Assembly: GCA_963277665.1 (NCBI GenBank)
Contig: OY728165.1
Coordinates: 1,152,486,050-1,152,550,049, forward strand
DNA from: Viscum album
Lineage: Eukaryota > Streptophyta > Magnoliopsida > Santalales > Viscaceae
Direction of reading: 5' to 3'
DNA: 64,000 bases
In this document: piece by piece, positions 1 to 12,518 of the stretch
Numbering within the stretch: position 1 is the first letter of the stretch
Layout of the letters: every line of letters begins with the position of its first letter
Position numbers and translations under genes: made by a program
The notes under the pieces: model-generated
The model's input: only the letters and a program-made list of their open reading frames with translations
The model's database searches: none
What the model was told of the DNA's origin: nothing

Positions 1-2552
1 AATGGATTAAGTTGTGGAATTATATTTATTGTAATATGATTTAGTGATATGGAATATGTGACACATGTTGTGTATTATCTAAAATGTGTTTTTGATTAAT
101 AGTATACATTGATCTAGAGCACTATGGTGGAGGATTAAATAGAACTCATGGAATATAATGATTTTATTGAGACATTAATTGAGAAATATTTACGTTGAGT
201 CCAAAAAGATTATATCATGATATTAATCTTTTCCTTAAAAAAATTACGAATATTTTGTTGTAGGTATGAAGATACCATTAAAAGGATAGTTATGTATTCT
301 ATGGATTACATACAAAACTAGGAGTGAATGATTGACCATTTATTTTATGTTCATAATGGTAGGCCCACTAGGTCAAGTATACTAAGAGGGGTGAATCAGT
401 ATATGATAGATTAAATCCAATTCCTCTTTAGGTCTTTTTTCTTCACTAAACAAAACACTATTATACCCCCTTTCTAGTAAAAATATATGAACAATATTTT
501 AATCAAACAAAGGGAACTGAAATTTATCTTGGTTCACACAAATTAGGATACATTTAATGAGCCTAAAACAACAATTTGATGATGTACCAAATCCAATAAA
601 AGTGACCAATTGATTACAATGTTTGGAGCTAACTCACTGTCCCACCTAGATTACAACCAATTACAAAATCAAACTCATTTCACTCTATGATAATGTGTAA
701 TAATTACTTCTTGAAAAAATATTCACTCAATGGTTAATGACTATTAAATCCCTTAATTATAAAAAATTACTGCATCCTCCACTGTATGTAGATGTTCTGT
801 TGATGTTCCAGTATCTTACATTGATAAATAAAACATTACCACAAATTAACCTGGAAACGCCAATCTTTCGGAAACCCTGGGATGTCATGTGCGCTATATT
901 ATGCCTGGAATGAATGTTTCACCTAACCCCAAGTGTGACACTGTATTCTTATACAAAAAAACATGTCTGAATCAAACCCTTTTGCACCCAATCCAATATT
1001 TGTAGACAACTATCAACTGGCGTACAACTTCTATGTAATTGTATACATGTGCACCCAACCCACTTGCATGAACAGTGCTCAAATTTTATTTAAGTGTTGA
1101 GATTATTCGAGAAGGAGAAGGGGTATATATTTCATTAATCAGTTTGGAAATACTATGTGTCGTTCGCATCATTACCCTAGGTGCGCTAGTCCATTATCCA
1201 AATCCTTTTCCACCCCAGTCACCTTACGAGACCAACTCCAAAACTAGCACACCCTTTATTCCATTTCTATATTTTGTTATTCTGATCATGAAGAACATAT
1301 AGTGTGAGGAATTCTATGTGTCCAGGACACTAGTGTACAAGTCCCATTTGAAAAAAACTCATTTCTCCATCTCTAGATTTTAAGAACCCAAAATTTGGTA
1401 TACAATATAAAAACGACAGAACATTATTATTTTTTGTAATGCCTCCTGATCATCCATATATTATTCATGGTTCATTTTCAAAATTGGTCGTCGAAAATGT
1501 CGTTTATCTTGAAAAATCACTATATAAACCTCTTTTTCCAAAAAATACTACATTTTCAAAAAAAACAACAAACCATAAAATGCTTCAATTTTTTCAGGAA
1601 TGATTTTTCCCCAACACTTAAGCAATGTATCTCAAGGGATATGGTAACCCAACAAATTTTATCCTATAATCAAAAAGTTTAATGATATATCCTGATAGTG
1701 AAATAATTAACCAAGTATTATGAATTAAAATGGAATTTGGGGAAAAGAGTTTATAATGTAAAAATAAATAATGGGATGATGTTCTAGAAGGATTTTACAA
1801 CCTGTTAAAAAATATAAAGAAACAAAATAATACACTTTTTATGAGAATTGGAGTTTAATACATGTATGGAGAGAAAATAAACCATACACATAAATTCACA
1901 AGAAATAATGAAACTTTCTATATGCCATTATTCCAATGTAGTGGGATAGTGCACTATGAAAAGAAATTCCACATGCATAAGGGAATAAACATCAATATAA
2001 TAAAATGGATCAAGGTAAATATTATTCTACTAATAAAATTGTTGTGGATTTATTAATGTGGTTGTGTACTTGGATCCATATAATATGCTGGTAATATGTT
2101 TTTTAATGATATTTGAATAATAATAATCAATAATTGTATAAGTATTATATTACAATACAATTTCATAATGTAATTAAAATTATTTGTTGAATAGTACCAA
2201 GAAAATTGATTCGGTGTTAAGATTTACATTTTATAATACACATCATTAAGGGAATATGACCATTAATATAATTGATATGTTGAGATAAAAATGAATATGA
2301 TACATTAATGGCATAACATATGTGACCCAGAAATTGGTATGTGATTTTATGGTTATCTGTTATGATTTTTCAGGTTTACCACATGATTGGATCTATAGAA
2401 TCTATTCAACCACACATGATTTTATAATTATAATAATTGTTGTTTAAAAAAAATATTTTAATTTAGGTGATTACAATAATTCTCAAGAATACAATATGAG
2501 GGTATTCAGATGATATGTATGAGGTTATTAAGATCAATGTTACGTTGTTTGG
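1..2552. other. AT-rich flank, nothing recognised
   Basis: Left flank of the outermost retrotransposon. All open frames are short (about 75 residues or less) and have no motif I recognise. I see no RNA gene, no terminal repeat and no clear transposon end. It is probably intergenic DNA or very old decayed repeats. Confidence 0.6.
2548..2552. repeat. E1 target site duplication, left copy
   Basis: TTTGG directly before the E1 5' LTR. The right copy at 55665-55669 reads TTTAG. Confidence 0.7.
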
Positions 2553-4623
2553 CATAACACCCCAAGATTTTATAGTATGTTATTTTTTCAAAGTAATTCC
2601 ATAACTTTCACTACATGGATCATCAAGTTCAAGCACACCATGAATTACAATACCAACCGTTCAAAAAAGGATATGAATAGTATTAACTAAATTTTGATTT
2701 TTATACAATCCATATAATTTTAAAGTCCATATTATGTGTTTCATAGCCATAATGAAAACACAAATTCATTTTTTGCAGATTAAAGATGTATTTTTTTTAA
2801 ATGCAATTTTATTTCTTTTTACTGCTGAACCATTTTTAAATCCAATATTTGAAACTTTTATATATTCAATTTTAAAAAAAACTTCATCTCTAGAATAGGG
2901 ACATATGAATTTAGTTTGAATAAATTTTTTGTGTATTTCTGATAACTTTCATATTTGGATGAATAGTGAAAAATAATATATTTTAACTAAAAAAATCTTT
3001 TTTAATCAAAATATTTTTTTGTGATAAATTATAAATTTTAATGGTTTGGAAGTATAAATAGATTATGTTTTTACCATTAAATCCAGTTTTATTCATTGGA
3101 AAATATTTCACGTCGAAATTGAACAGATACAAGTATCAATCTTTTGTTAGTTATTATTTATTAAAAACACACTTTTTGGTTTTGAAAACTGGATTTATTT
3201 TTAAATTAATAAATTAAAATTATATGTTTATTATTTGGTAAAATAGACTTAATTTTTTAATTCATAATATCAAAATTATCTTACTGACAAATTTTGGTAT
3301 TTTTCTGAAAATATTAAATTTTTATGAATAGTAAAATACACTAAGTTATAGTTTAAAACCGATTTTTTTTAAATAATTATATATTTTATATAAATTTATT
3401 TTAGGCCTAAATAGGTACATAATATCTATAAATTTTCAATGTAATCCATTGGAGTTATTTTATAATAATATTAGATATATAAAACTTCTATTGAACTTTT
3501 CACAATCTTTTACCAAACTCCTAGAAGCATTAGCAAATTTACATAAAACATAATTTTACTGCTTCTGTGAGATGAATTTCAAAAATCTGAGAGACATTGT
3601 TGATAGAAAAATGATAAATGTTGTTCTATAAGAATAAAATAATTTTTGGTGAATTGTAATTTTTTACTTTTATTTACCACGGTTAAAAGTAAATAGGTTA
3701 ATTAAGGGTAAAAATTATGTTATTATTACCCTAAAACAAGTCCAAAATATATTAGATAAGTATAATTCGACCAAAAACAACCTTAGAAAGAAAATATGAA
3801 CCTCTTTGGTCCAAATGGATTTGATTAGGACATTTATTATTATTTAATTCAAAGAAGAGTTAAAAGTGTTAAATTGAAAGATTAATAACTATAGAATTTT
3901 TTATATAGGGCTACACATCTGATAAATTCGACTATAAATAATAATTATAATTTCATAAATATTTTCTAAATATGTGTATTTTATTTATAATTTTTACACA
4001 TTAAATGATTAAATTTATTTATGACACAATGATGATGCAGTAATTACATAATAAATGAAATATTAAAATAATTGATATTATAAATATCTAAATAAATGTA
4101 ATTTGAGACATTTCTGAATTATACTAATTTATGGGATAATATTACATATTAGGTTGGGTTAGATGATTTTTTTCTATGTCTTAATGCTATTATGAATATA
4201 GCAGAAACAAAATACCAAATTGTTTAAAAATTGACAAAAAAGTTTTTTTAAAACAAATATTATATTATTAATTGATATTCTATTCCTAAAAACCTATTGT
4301 TTGGCCAAAGGACTTATATAATGATATTTTTATAATTTTTGAACCACTTGGGGTTTACTAGGAAGTATATAGAATGATTATTAACCATGTAATATGAAAA
4401 TACAAAAAGACATTGTAAATGACAAATTATTTAACTAAGAGTTAAATCAAATAGATAAAGTTAATATAGGGAACCAAACCTTTCAAGAACCATTAGGTTG
4501 AGTTTTTTGCAACCCATACCCACTGTAGATTTTAAATAATCCCTTTTGTAGCCTTTATAAATCGAAAATTAGTTTATTATAAAATAATATTTCTAGCTTT
4601 TCCTAAGGTGACCCTCACCCCTC

Positions 4624-4631
4624 TTTTAAAA
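4624..4631 (+). promoter_or_regulatory. Degenerate TATA box of E1 5' LTR
   Basis: TTTTAAAA, at the position where the E1 3' LTR has TATAAAA (53503-53509). It follows the same CCCTCACCCC stretch and precedes the same pyrimidine-rich leader, so this copy is probably a mutated core promoter. Confidence 0.5.
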
Positions 4632-4974
4632 TGGCACTCACCCTTCCCTCAAATTCACACCATCAAAGCATTTTGGATAGGCCAAGCCCTACCAAAATTC
4701 CCTATCAACATTCATACATTCATCCTAGAGGCCATAATTTAGTCATAAAGCCATGATAAGGAGCACTTTTGATAAAATTTAAAAAAAAGAACCCGAAGAA
4801 GAGGTAAATATTTCATCACCTCTTTCATGTTCTTGTCTTCTCCCACTTTCTCTTTCATTGTTGTTTCATTATATAATAATAACTCAATTATCTTCAATAT
4901 AGTGTGATTTTATTATAATTATGGTATAACCATATTCATTATTTTATCCATCCTTTGAATGGAAAGTCAACATA

Positions 4975-5205
4975 CATATGTACGTACGACTTACCGTCTC
5001 AATGACGTGGTGTAGTTGTTATTAAATACATTATTATTTGGATTGGTATAATAATGATATTTAATTGATGTAAATAATAAATATAACATTATAATTATTC
5101 TATATATAAGATATACCATCCAATTATCTATTATTTTAATATAAAATGAATGATATTGTCGCTCGTCCGTACGTGCAGATTACCGTCTCCACAAACGCGA
5201 TGAGA
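4975..5205 (+). repeat. Two copies of a TTACCGTCTCC module, 189 bp apart
   Basis: The first copy has TTACCGTCTC at 4991, preceded by GTACGTACG. The second has TTACCGTCTCC at 5180, preceded by CGTACGTGC. Equivalent pairs lie exactly 189 bp apart in the E1 3' LTR and in both E2 LTRs, and related modules occur in E4. They fall inside the predicted first leader intron. The function is unknown. Confidence 0.7.
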
Positions 5206-5487
5206 TTCATTCCCCACCGTGTCCATTCAAGACTGATTTTCATTTGATGATTAAAAATATTGTTTAAAGACTTATTATCATTCTAAATATAAATAAGATA
5301 CATCATATCCATAACACACATTACTTATGTAAGAAATCATATAAATTTAAATGAATCAGTTAACACATGAAATGACGATAATACTAAAATATTATTAACA
5401 AAGAAATATTAAATGATCATATATGATAACATATTAATGTATTTTATTCTTTTATATTTTGATAAACAATATTTAACCATTATACAG

Positions 5488-5523
5488 GAGGTTTACCTAC
5501 CATCGACCAAGGAAAAGTACAAG
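5488..5523 (+). other. Candidate 36-nt mini-exon in E1 5' LTR leader
   Basis: Preceded by a polypyrimidine-poor but canonical acceptor (ATTATACAG) and followed by a strong donor (AAG then GTAAGGG). The upstream donor is GAG then GTAAAT at 4804, giving a 684-bp intron. The downstream acceptor TTTTTACAAG ends at 6555, giving a 1032-bp intron. The same layout with a 36-nt exon recurs in the E1 3' LTR and both E4 LTRs. This is a prediction only. Confidence 0.45.
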
Positions 5524-6794
5524 GTAAGGGTTAATATCACAATCTCTTTATTATCTGAGGTTTGTTTTACGTAAGTATCTAGTGGGAAAATTAATTTATC
5601 CTTGACCAGGATTCATAAAATATTTTTCAAAGATTTTCTTTTTGAGGTAGTTTTTTCACTAAAACATCATTTTAAGTGTTTTAAATATTTATTCATCTTA
5701 ATCATTATCATTAATTTCCATGTTTTCAAAATGATTTTAAAGGATGTATGTATAAGGACATGATTGTTTTTAAAATGTTAATTACATTCAATAGTTTCAA
5801 TGTGGTATGGGACACATTGATTCAAAAATGTCCTTAAATTTGGTCCTTTATAAATTGTGTTACTTTAAAATGTTTTTATGAAAAAGGGATATTTCTCTTA
5901 AAGAGTATTGAAAATCATTTTCATCTATATCAACATGATATGATATATTTTAACATTATTTGTAGTTGGTTTATTATTATATAAAACATTCATATTGTAT
6001 TGGAGGTTTTGTGATATGTTTGATTGTGGATGTATTATTTTTATTCCATTCATGGTTTATTGATAATGTATTGACATTTCGTATGATAGTTTTAAAATGA
6101 TTGTTTAGGTTATGATTAAACCTTTTCATATGAGAAATGCATTGGACTTAGTAAGTGACTGGTAGAGCCCACTATAGCGTCTTGATGCGTCAGCAGGTCT
6201 CATGAGACAAAACACTGTCTTGGAACAAGGCCTTAAAAAAAATCTTATTTTTAGATTTGGAACAATGCCCTGACTATGTGGTTATGAAATTCTAGCATTA
6301 TGAATTCAATCTTTATAAAAATGGATATTGATATTACATGTGATTATTCAACTAGTAGATCATACATGTGAATATGTAAGTGGAATTATTTGACTTTATC
6401 TTTTCCATAGTATGCTGAAGTTCAAGATTAAAAGGATTTTGTTTTATTCTTATACATTGCATTATATTTTTATCATTATTTATAAAAGTTTATACTTTAT
6501 TTTTATCCTTACTAGGCATCTGAGCTCACTTCTTTCTATGTATTATTTTTACAAGGATGAGAAGAAGTATATTATGACTGAACTATAGGAATAGTCTATT
6601 GGATCTCTGTGTTTTCTATGGAAACAATGTTGTTGTAAATTTTTATTTGTTGATGTAATATAAACCATATGAATATATATAGTTCATCCAAGGATACTAA
6701 ACTAATCATTGTTTCAAAACATGATCTTTACTAGTCATGACATTGATACGTATTAATGCGCTGACTCTGGGTAACAAGGGTCGGGGTGTTACAA

Positions 6795-6806
6795 TAGGTA
6801 TCAAGG
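6795..6806 (+). other. E1 primer-binding site
   Basis: TAGGTATCAAGG begins one base after the LTR end. It resembles the initiator-methionine tRNA complement TGGTATCAGAGC with substitutions. Sequence further downstream matches the corresponding part of E2 on the opposite strand, which supports the boundary. Confidence 0.65.
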
Positions 6807-7019
6807 AAAGTTTAGTAAAAAGCTTGGAAACTAGATATAGATAAACTCTGAGTAGAGCACATTACCCCAAGATATAATTTGAGGATTAGTATAGAAGAAC
6901 ATCCTAAAATTTTGGAATTGTATAGATTTTGTGAGTTTTCCAGGAAATACATACCTATCTGGATACGATTAGGTAGAGGCATCTCTAGAAAATATGTTCC
7001 AAGGGGTAAAAACTAACAG

Positions 7020-7740
7020 AATCTCTTTCTGCTAGACATGAGTAGGAACAGGTGCACGAAAACAGGCCTTTATGCACTCTTGGTTACGATACTACCAGGG
7101 GATACATTTAGGATACTTCTCATTTTCATTACAAACCACTATGAAGGGTTTATGAGTATAAACTTCCTAAAAGAATACATTTTTATGATAATGGATTATA
7201 TCCATAAAATGTTCAATTTACGTTAGGTATTTTAGAAGTTTAGAATTATTCATTGCAATTCTTAAAATGACCTAGTGTATGCCATTGTATGGAAATGGCG
7301 CCTAGTTGAAGGATTGTGAACTCTAACCTTACATATGATCCAAATAGTAAGAAGGATCTTATCTTTTAGGTTATTAAGAAAATACTTTGAAGGGAAATAG
7401 TCTCCCATGTATTCTCAACATATGAAGAAATAATATAATGTTTTAATTAGAGAAGTAAATAATTCTCTAAGTCCTATGACATTGAAGGTAAGAATGAGAA
7501 TAAAATTATATAAGGGAGAAAAATGGATTAAAGGAAGAGAGGAATGAAGAATTTTATCATATGTGATAAATGTTGAATGAATCACCTTGTTAAATTCATG
7601 AAGGTAACGTGAGTTTGTTATAAGTTTGGTGAAAAAGTACACCATGTATTTGATTCTAAGGTTAAGAAAAAGGATTCAAATATAAAATGATTCATCTACA
7701 TGGCGTTGGGACACTACGTGAATCAATGTCATAGTCATCA
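7020..7740 (+). pseudogene. E1 Gag remnant with decayed zinc knuckles
   Basis: No long open frame survives. Fragments in frame show a Gag nucleocapsid pattern. At 7562 CDKC is followed by a stop and a His, where E4 has an intact CDKCGKRHAGEC. At 7616 CYKFGEKVHHVFDS is a CX2CX4HX4C knuckle with both later Cys positions changed. Near 7700 GHYVNQC is the end of another knuckle. The stretch from about 7036 (beginning with Met, then NRCTKTG) also matches E2 at the nucleotide level. Gag would package the element RNA. This copy cannot make a functional protein. Confidence 0.6.
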
Positions 7741-9104
7741 GATTATACTGCAATTGATTATATTGGATAATAATAAAGTTATCATAATACCTAATATGAA
7801 GAGGAATGATTAGATTTCTTACATTGTTATTAAAGTATTGTGTCATTTTATTATTGTATTCATGACGTAAATGTTATAAAAATTATAGGGTATATAAGGA
7901 TTATACTGCAATACTATTTGATTAAGGAATTGATATTGTGTGGATGAAATAAAAGTGACTCAATTTTAGGTCAAATTTTTTGAAGATATATGGTTGCGAG
8001 AAAGATAAAAAATATTGTTCTGATACTAAGGTTGTGATTTTGAAATAATACATGATTTGATTTGGATAATTTATATTGGATATTCTTAACTACCTTGAAA
8101 CTGAATAATGATTTGGATATTCCATCATTGTTGGAGTTTAAAACATTTTTGGATAGAAGGAGTATATACATTATTATATAAGGAATCAGGGCGAATGAAT
8201 GTAATTAATAAGGTTTTATGGTAATTCAGGATGTTGTAGTGTTTTAAAAGAATACATGATGAAGGTGTTCACAAGTTATTACGTGGAAAAAAGAATCGTC
8301 ATTGTGTCTACCTTCATTATAAATTTTATACAGTGAGTTTAGACAGAAAGATTTTGGATAAGTCTAGTTTGAGATTATTTTTGGATTTTCATAAAATGGA
8401 CACTCTGGAGGTCAGGGGGAAACCCGTCGTGTCCGGCAAGGCTGTAAAACATGAACCCACAAACAATGGGCAACAAGTGTGTATCACCTACCATAGGCTA
8501 ACGTGATATCGTAGATTGAATAATGTTGTATTTTTAATGGACTGGTTGATGAATTATAAATACAATTTTTTGGAACCCTATATAAAATAGGATAAACAAA
8601 ATATTTTTGTTATGTTTTATTATATTTTAGAGTGAATGGTGAGTTTGTGGTAGAAATTAGTTAAATTATGGAGCTCTACATGTCAAGTATATATTTATTT
8701 CTCTTATTCTATGAAGAAATTAATTCTTAATCATTATGTAAGAGAACTTAATACTAAAAATGTGTTATCCTAATACCTTATGTTTTGTTGAATAGATGAT
8801 ATTTTAAATCATCATTGATTGATGGATTTGAGGCCCTCAATTCGACAATTGTTTATGACTGATGCCCTCACTCACTCTCTGTAAATATTTACGCTTATCC
8901 TCTAATTATGTGACTCTAATTTCCACCAAAGTTATCTTAATAGAGATCATAATTTGGTGGTGACTATTTCATTCCCCCTTTTCCTCATATTAAGACTAAA
9001 TTTTATTAACCCAATTTATGATGTGGTTTTTTCAACAAAGGTATATCTTATATTCAAACTTTTATTTTTGAAGATCAATTTAAAATTGTGTGGTTGCAAT
9101 TTAT
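7741..9104 (+). other. E1 internal region without pol; contains SINE relic
   Basis: Between the Gag remnant and the 3' LTR there is no reverse transcriptase, RNase H or integrase motif in any frame. A tRNA-SINE-like segment lies near 8385-8510 (minus strand). The rest is unrecognised AT-rich sequence. The missing pol is presumably an old deletion or an ancestral state shared with E2. Confidence 0.6.
8385..8510 (-). repeat. Degraded tRNA-derived SINE-like segment in E1
   Basis: On the minus strand it aligns with the better preserved copy in E2 at 15296-15425. It has ATGGTAGGTGAT at the A-box position, a degenerate B box (GGGTTCATGTTTTACAG) and then ACGACGGGTTT. The flanks (ATCACGTTAGCC against GTCACGCTAACC) also match E2, so both elements inherited the same insertion. 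In both it is antisense to the retrotransposon. Confidence 0.5.
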
Positions 9105-9119
9105 TGAAGGAGGGAAGAA
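9083..9119 (+). other. E1 pre-LTR hairpin and polypurine tract
   Basis: AAATTGTG-TGGT-TGCAATTT (9083-9102) can form an 8-bp stem with two G-U pairs in RNA. It is followed, 17 bases before the LTR, by a purine-rich tract (TGAAGGAGGGAAGAA). The tract is the plus-strand priming site for reverse transcription. The same hairpin and spacing occur in E2 and E4. Confidence 0.7.
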
Positions 9120-9744
9120 TGTAACATCCCAATATTTCACAATACATTATTTCTTCAATGTAATTCATTAACTTTCACTACACACAACGCCAGGTTCAAG
9201 CGCACCACGACTGGCCGAACGATCCGTTGAAAAGATTATATGAATATTATTAACTATATTTTAAAATTTATATAATCCATATAATTTTAGAATTAATATT
9301 ATGAGTTTCTTAGACATAATGAAGACAAAAATTCTTTTTTTTTCTGATTAAAGAAGTATTTTTTTAAATTCAATTTTATCACAATTTAATGGAGAACCCT
9401 TTTTAAATAAAACTTTTGAAACATTTATATACTCAATTTGATAAAATAAACATCATATTTAGAATCGGTACATTTGAATTTAGTTTTTATTAATTTTGGT
9501 GTTTTTCTGATAACTTTTATATTGGATGAATAGTGAAAAATATTATATTTTAACTGAAAACATATTTTTTAATCAAAAAAATTTGTATGGTAAAATTATA
9601 AATTTTAATGGTTTAGAAGTATAAATACATTATATTTTTACCATTTAATCCAATTTTATTCATTAGAAAAAATTTCTCATTGAAATTGAACAAAAAAAGT
9701 GTCAATATTTTGTTAGTTTTTATTTCTTAAAATCATGCTTTTTG
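9120..9744 (+). repeat. E1 3' LTR, piece 1 of 3
   Basis: Begins TGTAACATCCCAATATTTC after the polypurine tract and matches the start of the 5' LTR (2553 onward). It is interrupted at 9745 by E2 and resumes at 21234. Bases 9740-9744 (TTTTG) are the E2 target duplication. Confidence 0.9.
9740..9744. repeat. E2 target site duplication, left
   Basis: TTTTG, identical to 21229-21233. The empty site can be read in the E1 5' LTR at about 3174-3178. Confidence 0.9.
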
Positions 9745-11608
9745 TGTAACGCCCCGACCCTAGTTACCTAGAGTCAGTGCCTTATTACATAATATTGGCA
9801 TGATCAAAAGAAATATCAAATCTAGAAAGAATGATTAGTTTAGTATCCTTGTAAACACTAGATACATTCATAAAATTGTACATTACATCATAAAAAACAT
9901 CCTGTCTCCATATCCCCTCATACTATCCCTGCAGGTCATTCATAAATTACTTCTTCATAATCCTGGGAAAAATAAAACATTGAAAGGGGTGAGCTCAGAT
10001 TCTCAGTAAGGATAACATTATAGTAGAATATTTCATAGATAAGCATAAACACTTAAGGAAATTTATAACTAAAACAAAAGCCTTTTAATCTTGAACTTCA
10101 GCATACAATGGCAAAGGTAAAATGAAATAATGCCATTATTTACTCACATGGATATTCTAATAGTCGAATGATCACATGCAATATAAATAACCACTTTCAT
10201 AATGATGTAATGCATAATGCCAGACTATCATAACCATATAGCCAAGGCCTCGTGCCAAGACTACAAATAAGATTTTGCCAAGGCCTGGTGCCAAGACACT
10301 AGTTTGTCTCATGAGACCTACCGATGCATCGAGGAGCTATAACAGGCTCCACCCGTCACTTATTAAGTCCAATTCATTCCTCATATGAACAGGTTTAAAT
10401 ATAACATAAACATTCATATTAAAACTAGTATATGAAATGTCAATACATTAACCACAAACCATGAATGGTATAAAAATAGTACATCCACAGTCAAACATAA
10501 CTCATTCGATACAATATGGAAGAATGTATTGTATCACAATAACCTCAATCAATAATAATTAAGTATGTTGACATAGATGAAAATAATCATCAAAACTATT
10601 TCAGAGAAATATCCCCCCTTTTCTTGAAATCATTTAAAAGGCACACTATTTGTCATGAAGCCCTTTAAAAATAGCTTTTTGAATCGAAGTGTCCCACACC
10701 ACTTTGAAAATTTTAAAAGGAGTATTGATCTGAAAACTTTAATGTACATATAAATAAATCCTTAAAACCATTTTTATAACATGGACATTAATGAGAATGA
10801 TTTAGAAGATTAAGTCTGTAAAACATTTAAAAATGGTATTTTATTTGGAGTTTCTAAATAAAAGAGAAACATTTGAATACAAATAATTGAGGTAATAAAA
10901 AAATTGTAATATCATGAGAATAAATGGATTTATGATATACTATGTCAAAGTACATTATATACACCACATAAAAGCGATTTGGTGTATATCAACAAAGAAG
11001 TCTCAATGGAATGTAAATTGAGATGAAATCTCTCATAAAGGTAGTACCCTTAGGTTAAGGATAAATCAATGACATAGTTATGTGTGAAAAATATAAATAC
11101 ACTAAATGTGATTTGATAATCATTTTAAAACAATCAAAGTACATTCACACAAAATCTTGTAAAAACAACACCAATGAATTGGATGTTTAACTCAACAAAT
11201 CGAGATTGAGTAAAAATTACTCTTATCACGTTCATACCGATGACATGAGAATTTTTCAATGGAGTTATTATATATATAAAAAGTATATCCATAGAAAGGG
11301 TAGTGGAAATTATGACGTAATCAAATGAATAGTGATCCCACACATAATCGTGGAGTAAAATAATCAATGAAGTATGCGTAAAGCCGAATGAGTGGAGATT
11401 GAAATTTCAAATTCCCTTATCGATTAGGTAACTTATGAAACATACACCCATGAAATAAGGATCATACCATGATTATGTAAATATCCATAAATTAAATTAT
11501 ATTATACAACGAATACAATCATGGGCAGTACACACACCACATGTAATAAATAATTGGTGAACAATGGAATTCTCACCGAATTAAAAGTTAGATAAGAAAC
11601 CCCTTACT

Positions 11609-11644
11609 CTGTAATTTTTCCTTGGTCGAAGGTAGGTTAACCTC
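11609..11644 (-). other. Candidate mini-exon in E2 3' LTR leader
   Basis: On the minus strand the acceptor ATTATACAG precedes it and AGTAAGGGG follows. The aligned exon is 36 nt. In this copy the base before GT is A, so the exon may be 37 nt or the donor may have mutated. It is closely similar in sequence to the E1 mini-exon. Confidence 0.4.
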
Positions 11645-12511
11645 CTGTATAATGGAGAAATAATAGTTATTTAATTATACAAGAATAACATGCATTAATA
11701 TGATATCATATATGATATTTTATCATTGATTTGTTAATAATATCATAGAATTATCGTCATTCTGGGTGTTAACGGGTTCATTTTACATTATATTATTTAT
11801 TATGTGAGCCATATTTTTTATTAATGGGATGTATATTATTAATATCCAAAATGATATCAAGTCCTTAAATATTATTTTTAACCATCAAATGAGAATTATA
11901 CTAGAATGGATACGATGGGGAATGAATCTCATCGCGTTCATGGAGACAGTAGTCCGTACGTACGCACAAGTGACAATATCATTCTTTTGATATTAAAATA
12001 ATATATAATTGGATGGTATATCATATATACCGAATCATTATAATGTTATATTTATTATTTACATGAGTTAAACATCATTATTATACCCATCCAAATAATA
12101 ATATATTGAATAACAATTTCACCACGACGTGGAGACGGTAAGCCGTATGTACGCACGTGTGGTGACAAGTTATTCAAATGATGGATAGAATAATGAATAT
12201 GGTCGTACCATATTTATAATAACATGACATTATATATATGATTCTGGATTTATTATTTTAGAATGGTAACAACAATGGAAGAAGAAGTGGAAGAAGAAAG
12301 GAACTTGGAAAAGGGTAGTGAAATCATTACCTCTTCTTTGGGTTCTTCCTTTTGATTTGATCAAAAGGGCATGTTAAGATGGCTTTCTGATCAAACTAAG
12401 GCCTATAGGTTGTAGTGAGGGAATTTGGGAGAGTATTTGGGAAGATTTTGGCCGAACCAAAATGCTTTTATGGTGTGAAGAAATGAGAAGGAGGAGTTCC
12501 CTTTTATAATA

Positions 12512-12518
12512 GGGGTGA
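12512..12518 (-). promoter_or_regulatory. TATA box of E2 3' LTR
   Basis: Minus-strand TATAAAA within CCCCTATTATAAAAGGG, followed by a pyrimidine-rich leader (TTCTTCACACC). The same context occurs in E1 and E4 LTRs. Confidence 0.65.

Larger units (their letters stand above)
2553..6793 (+). repeat. E1 5' LTR (4241 bp)
   Basis: Long AT-rich LTR ending in GGGGTGTTACA, followed directly by a primer-binding site. It matches the 3' LTR pieces throughout with many substitutions and small indels. Inside it are a degenerate TATA box near 4624, a candidate leader with two introns (donor at 4804, 36-nt exon 5488-5523, acceptor near 6555) and two copies of a module around TTACCGTCTC 189 bp apart. Because it is uninterrupted, it gives the empty-site sequence for the E2 (about 3174-3178) and E3 (about 3697-3702) insertions. 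Confidence 0.9.

Noticed and set aside
11134..11367. Similar minus-strand frames at 11134-11367 and 18121-18354 (77 codons each)
   Set aside because: They are the same segment of the two E2 LTRs and lie within the predicted second leader intron; similarity reflects LTR identity.
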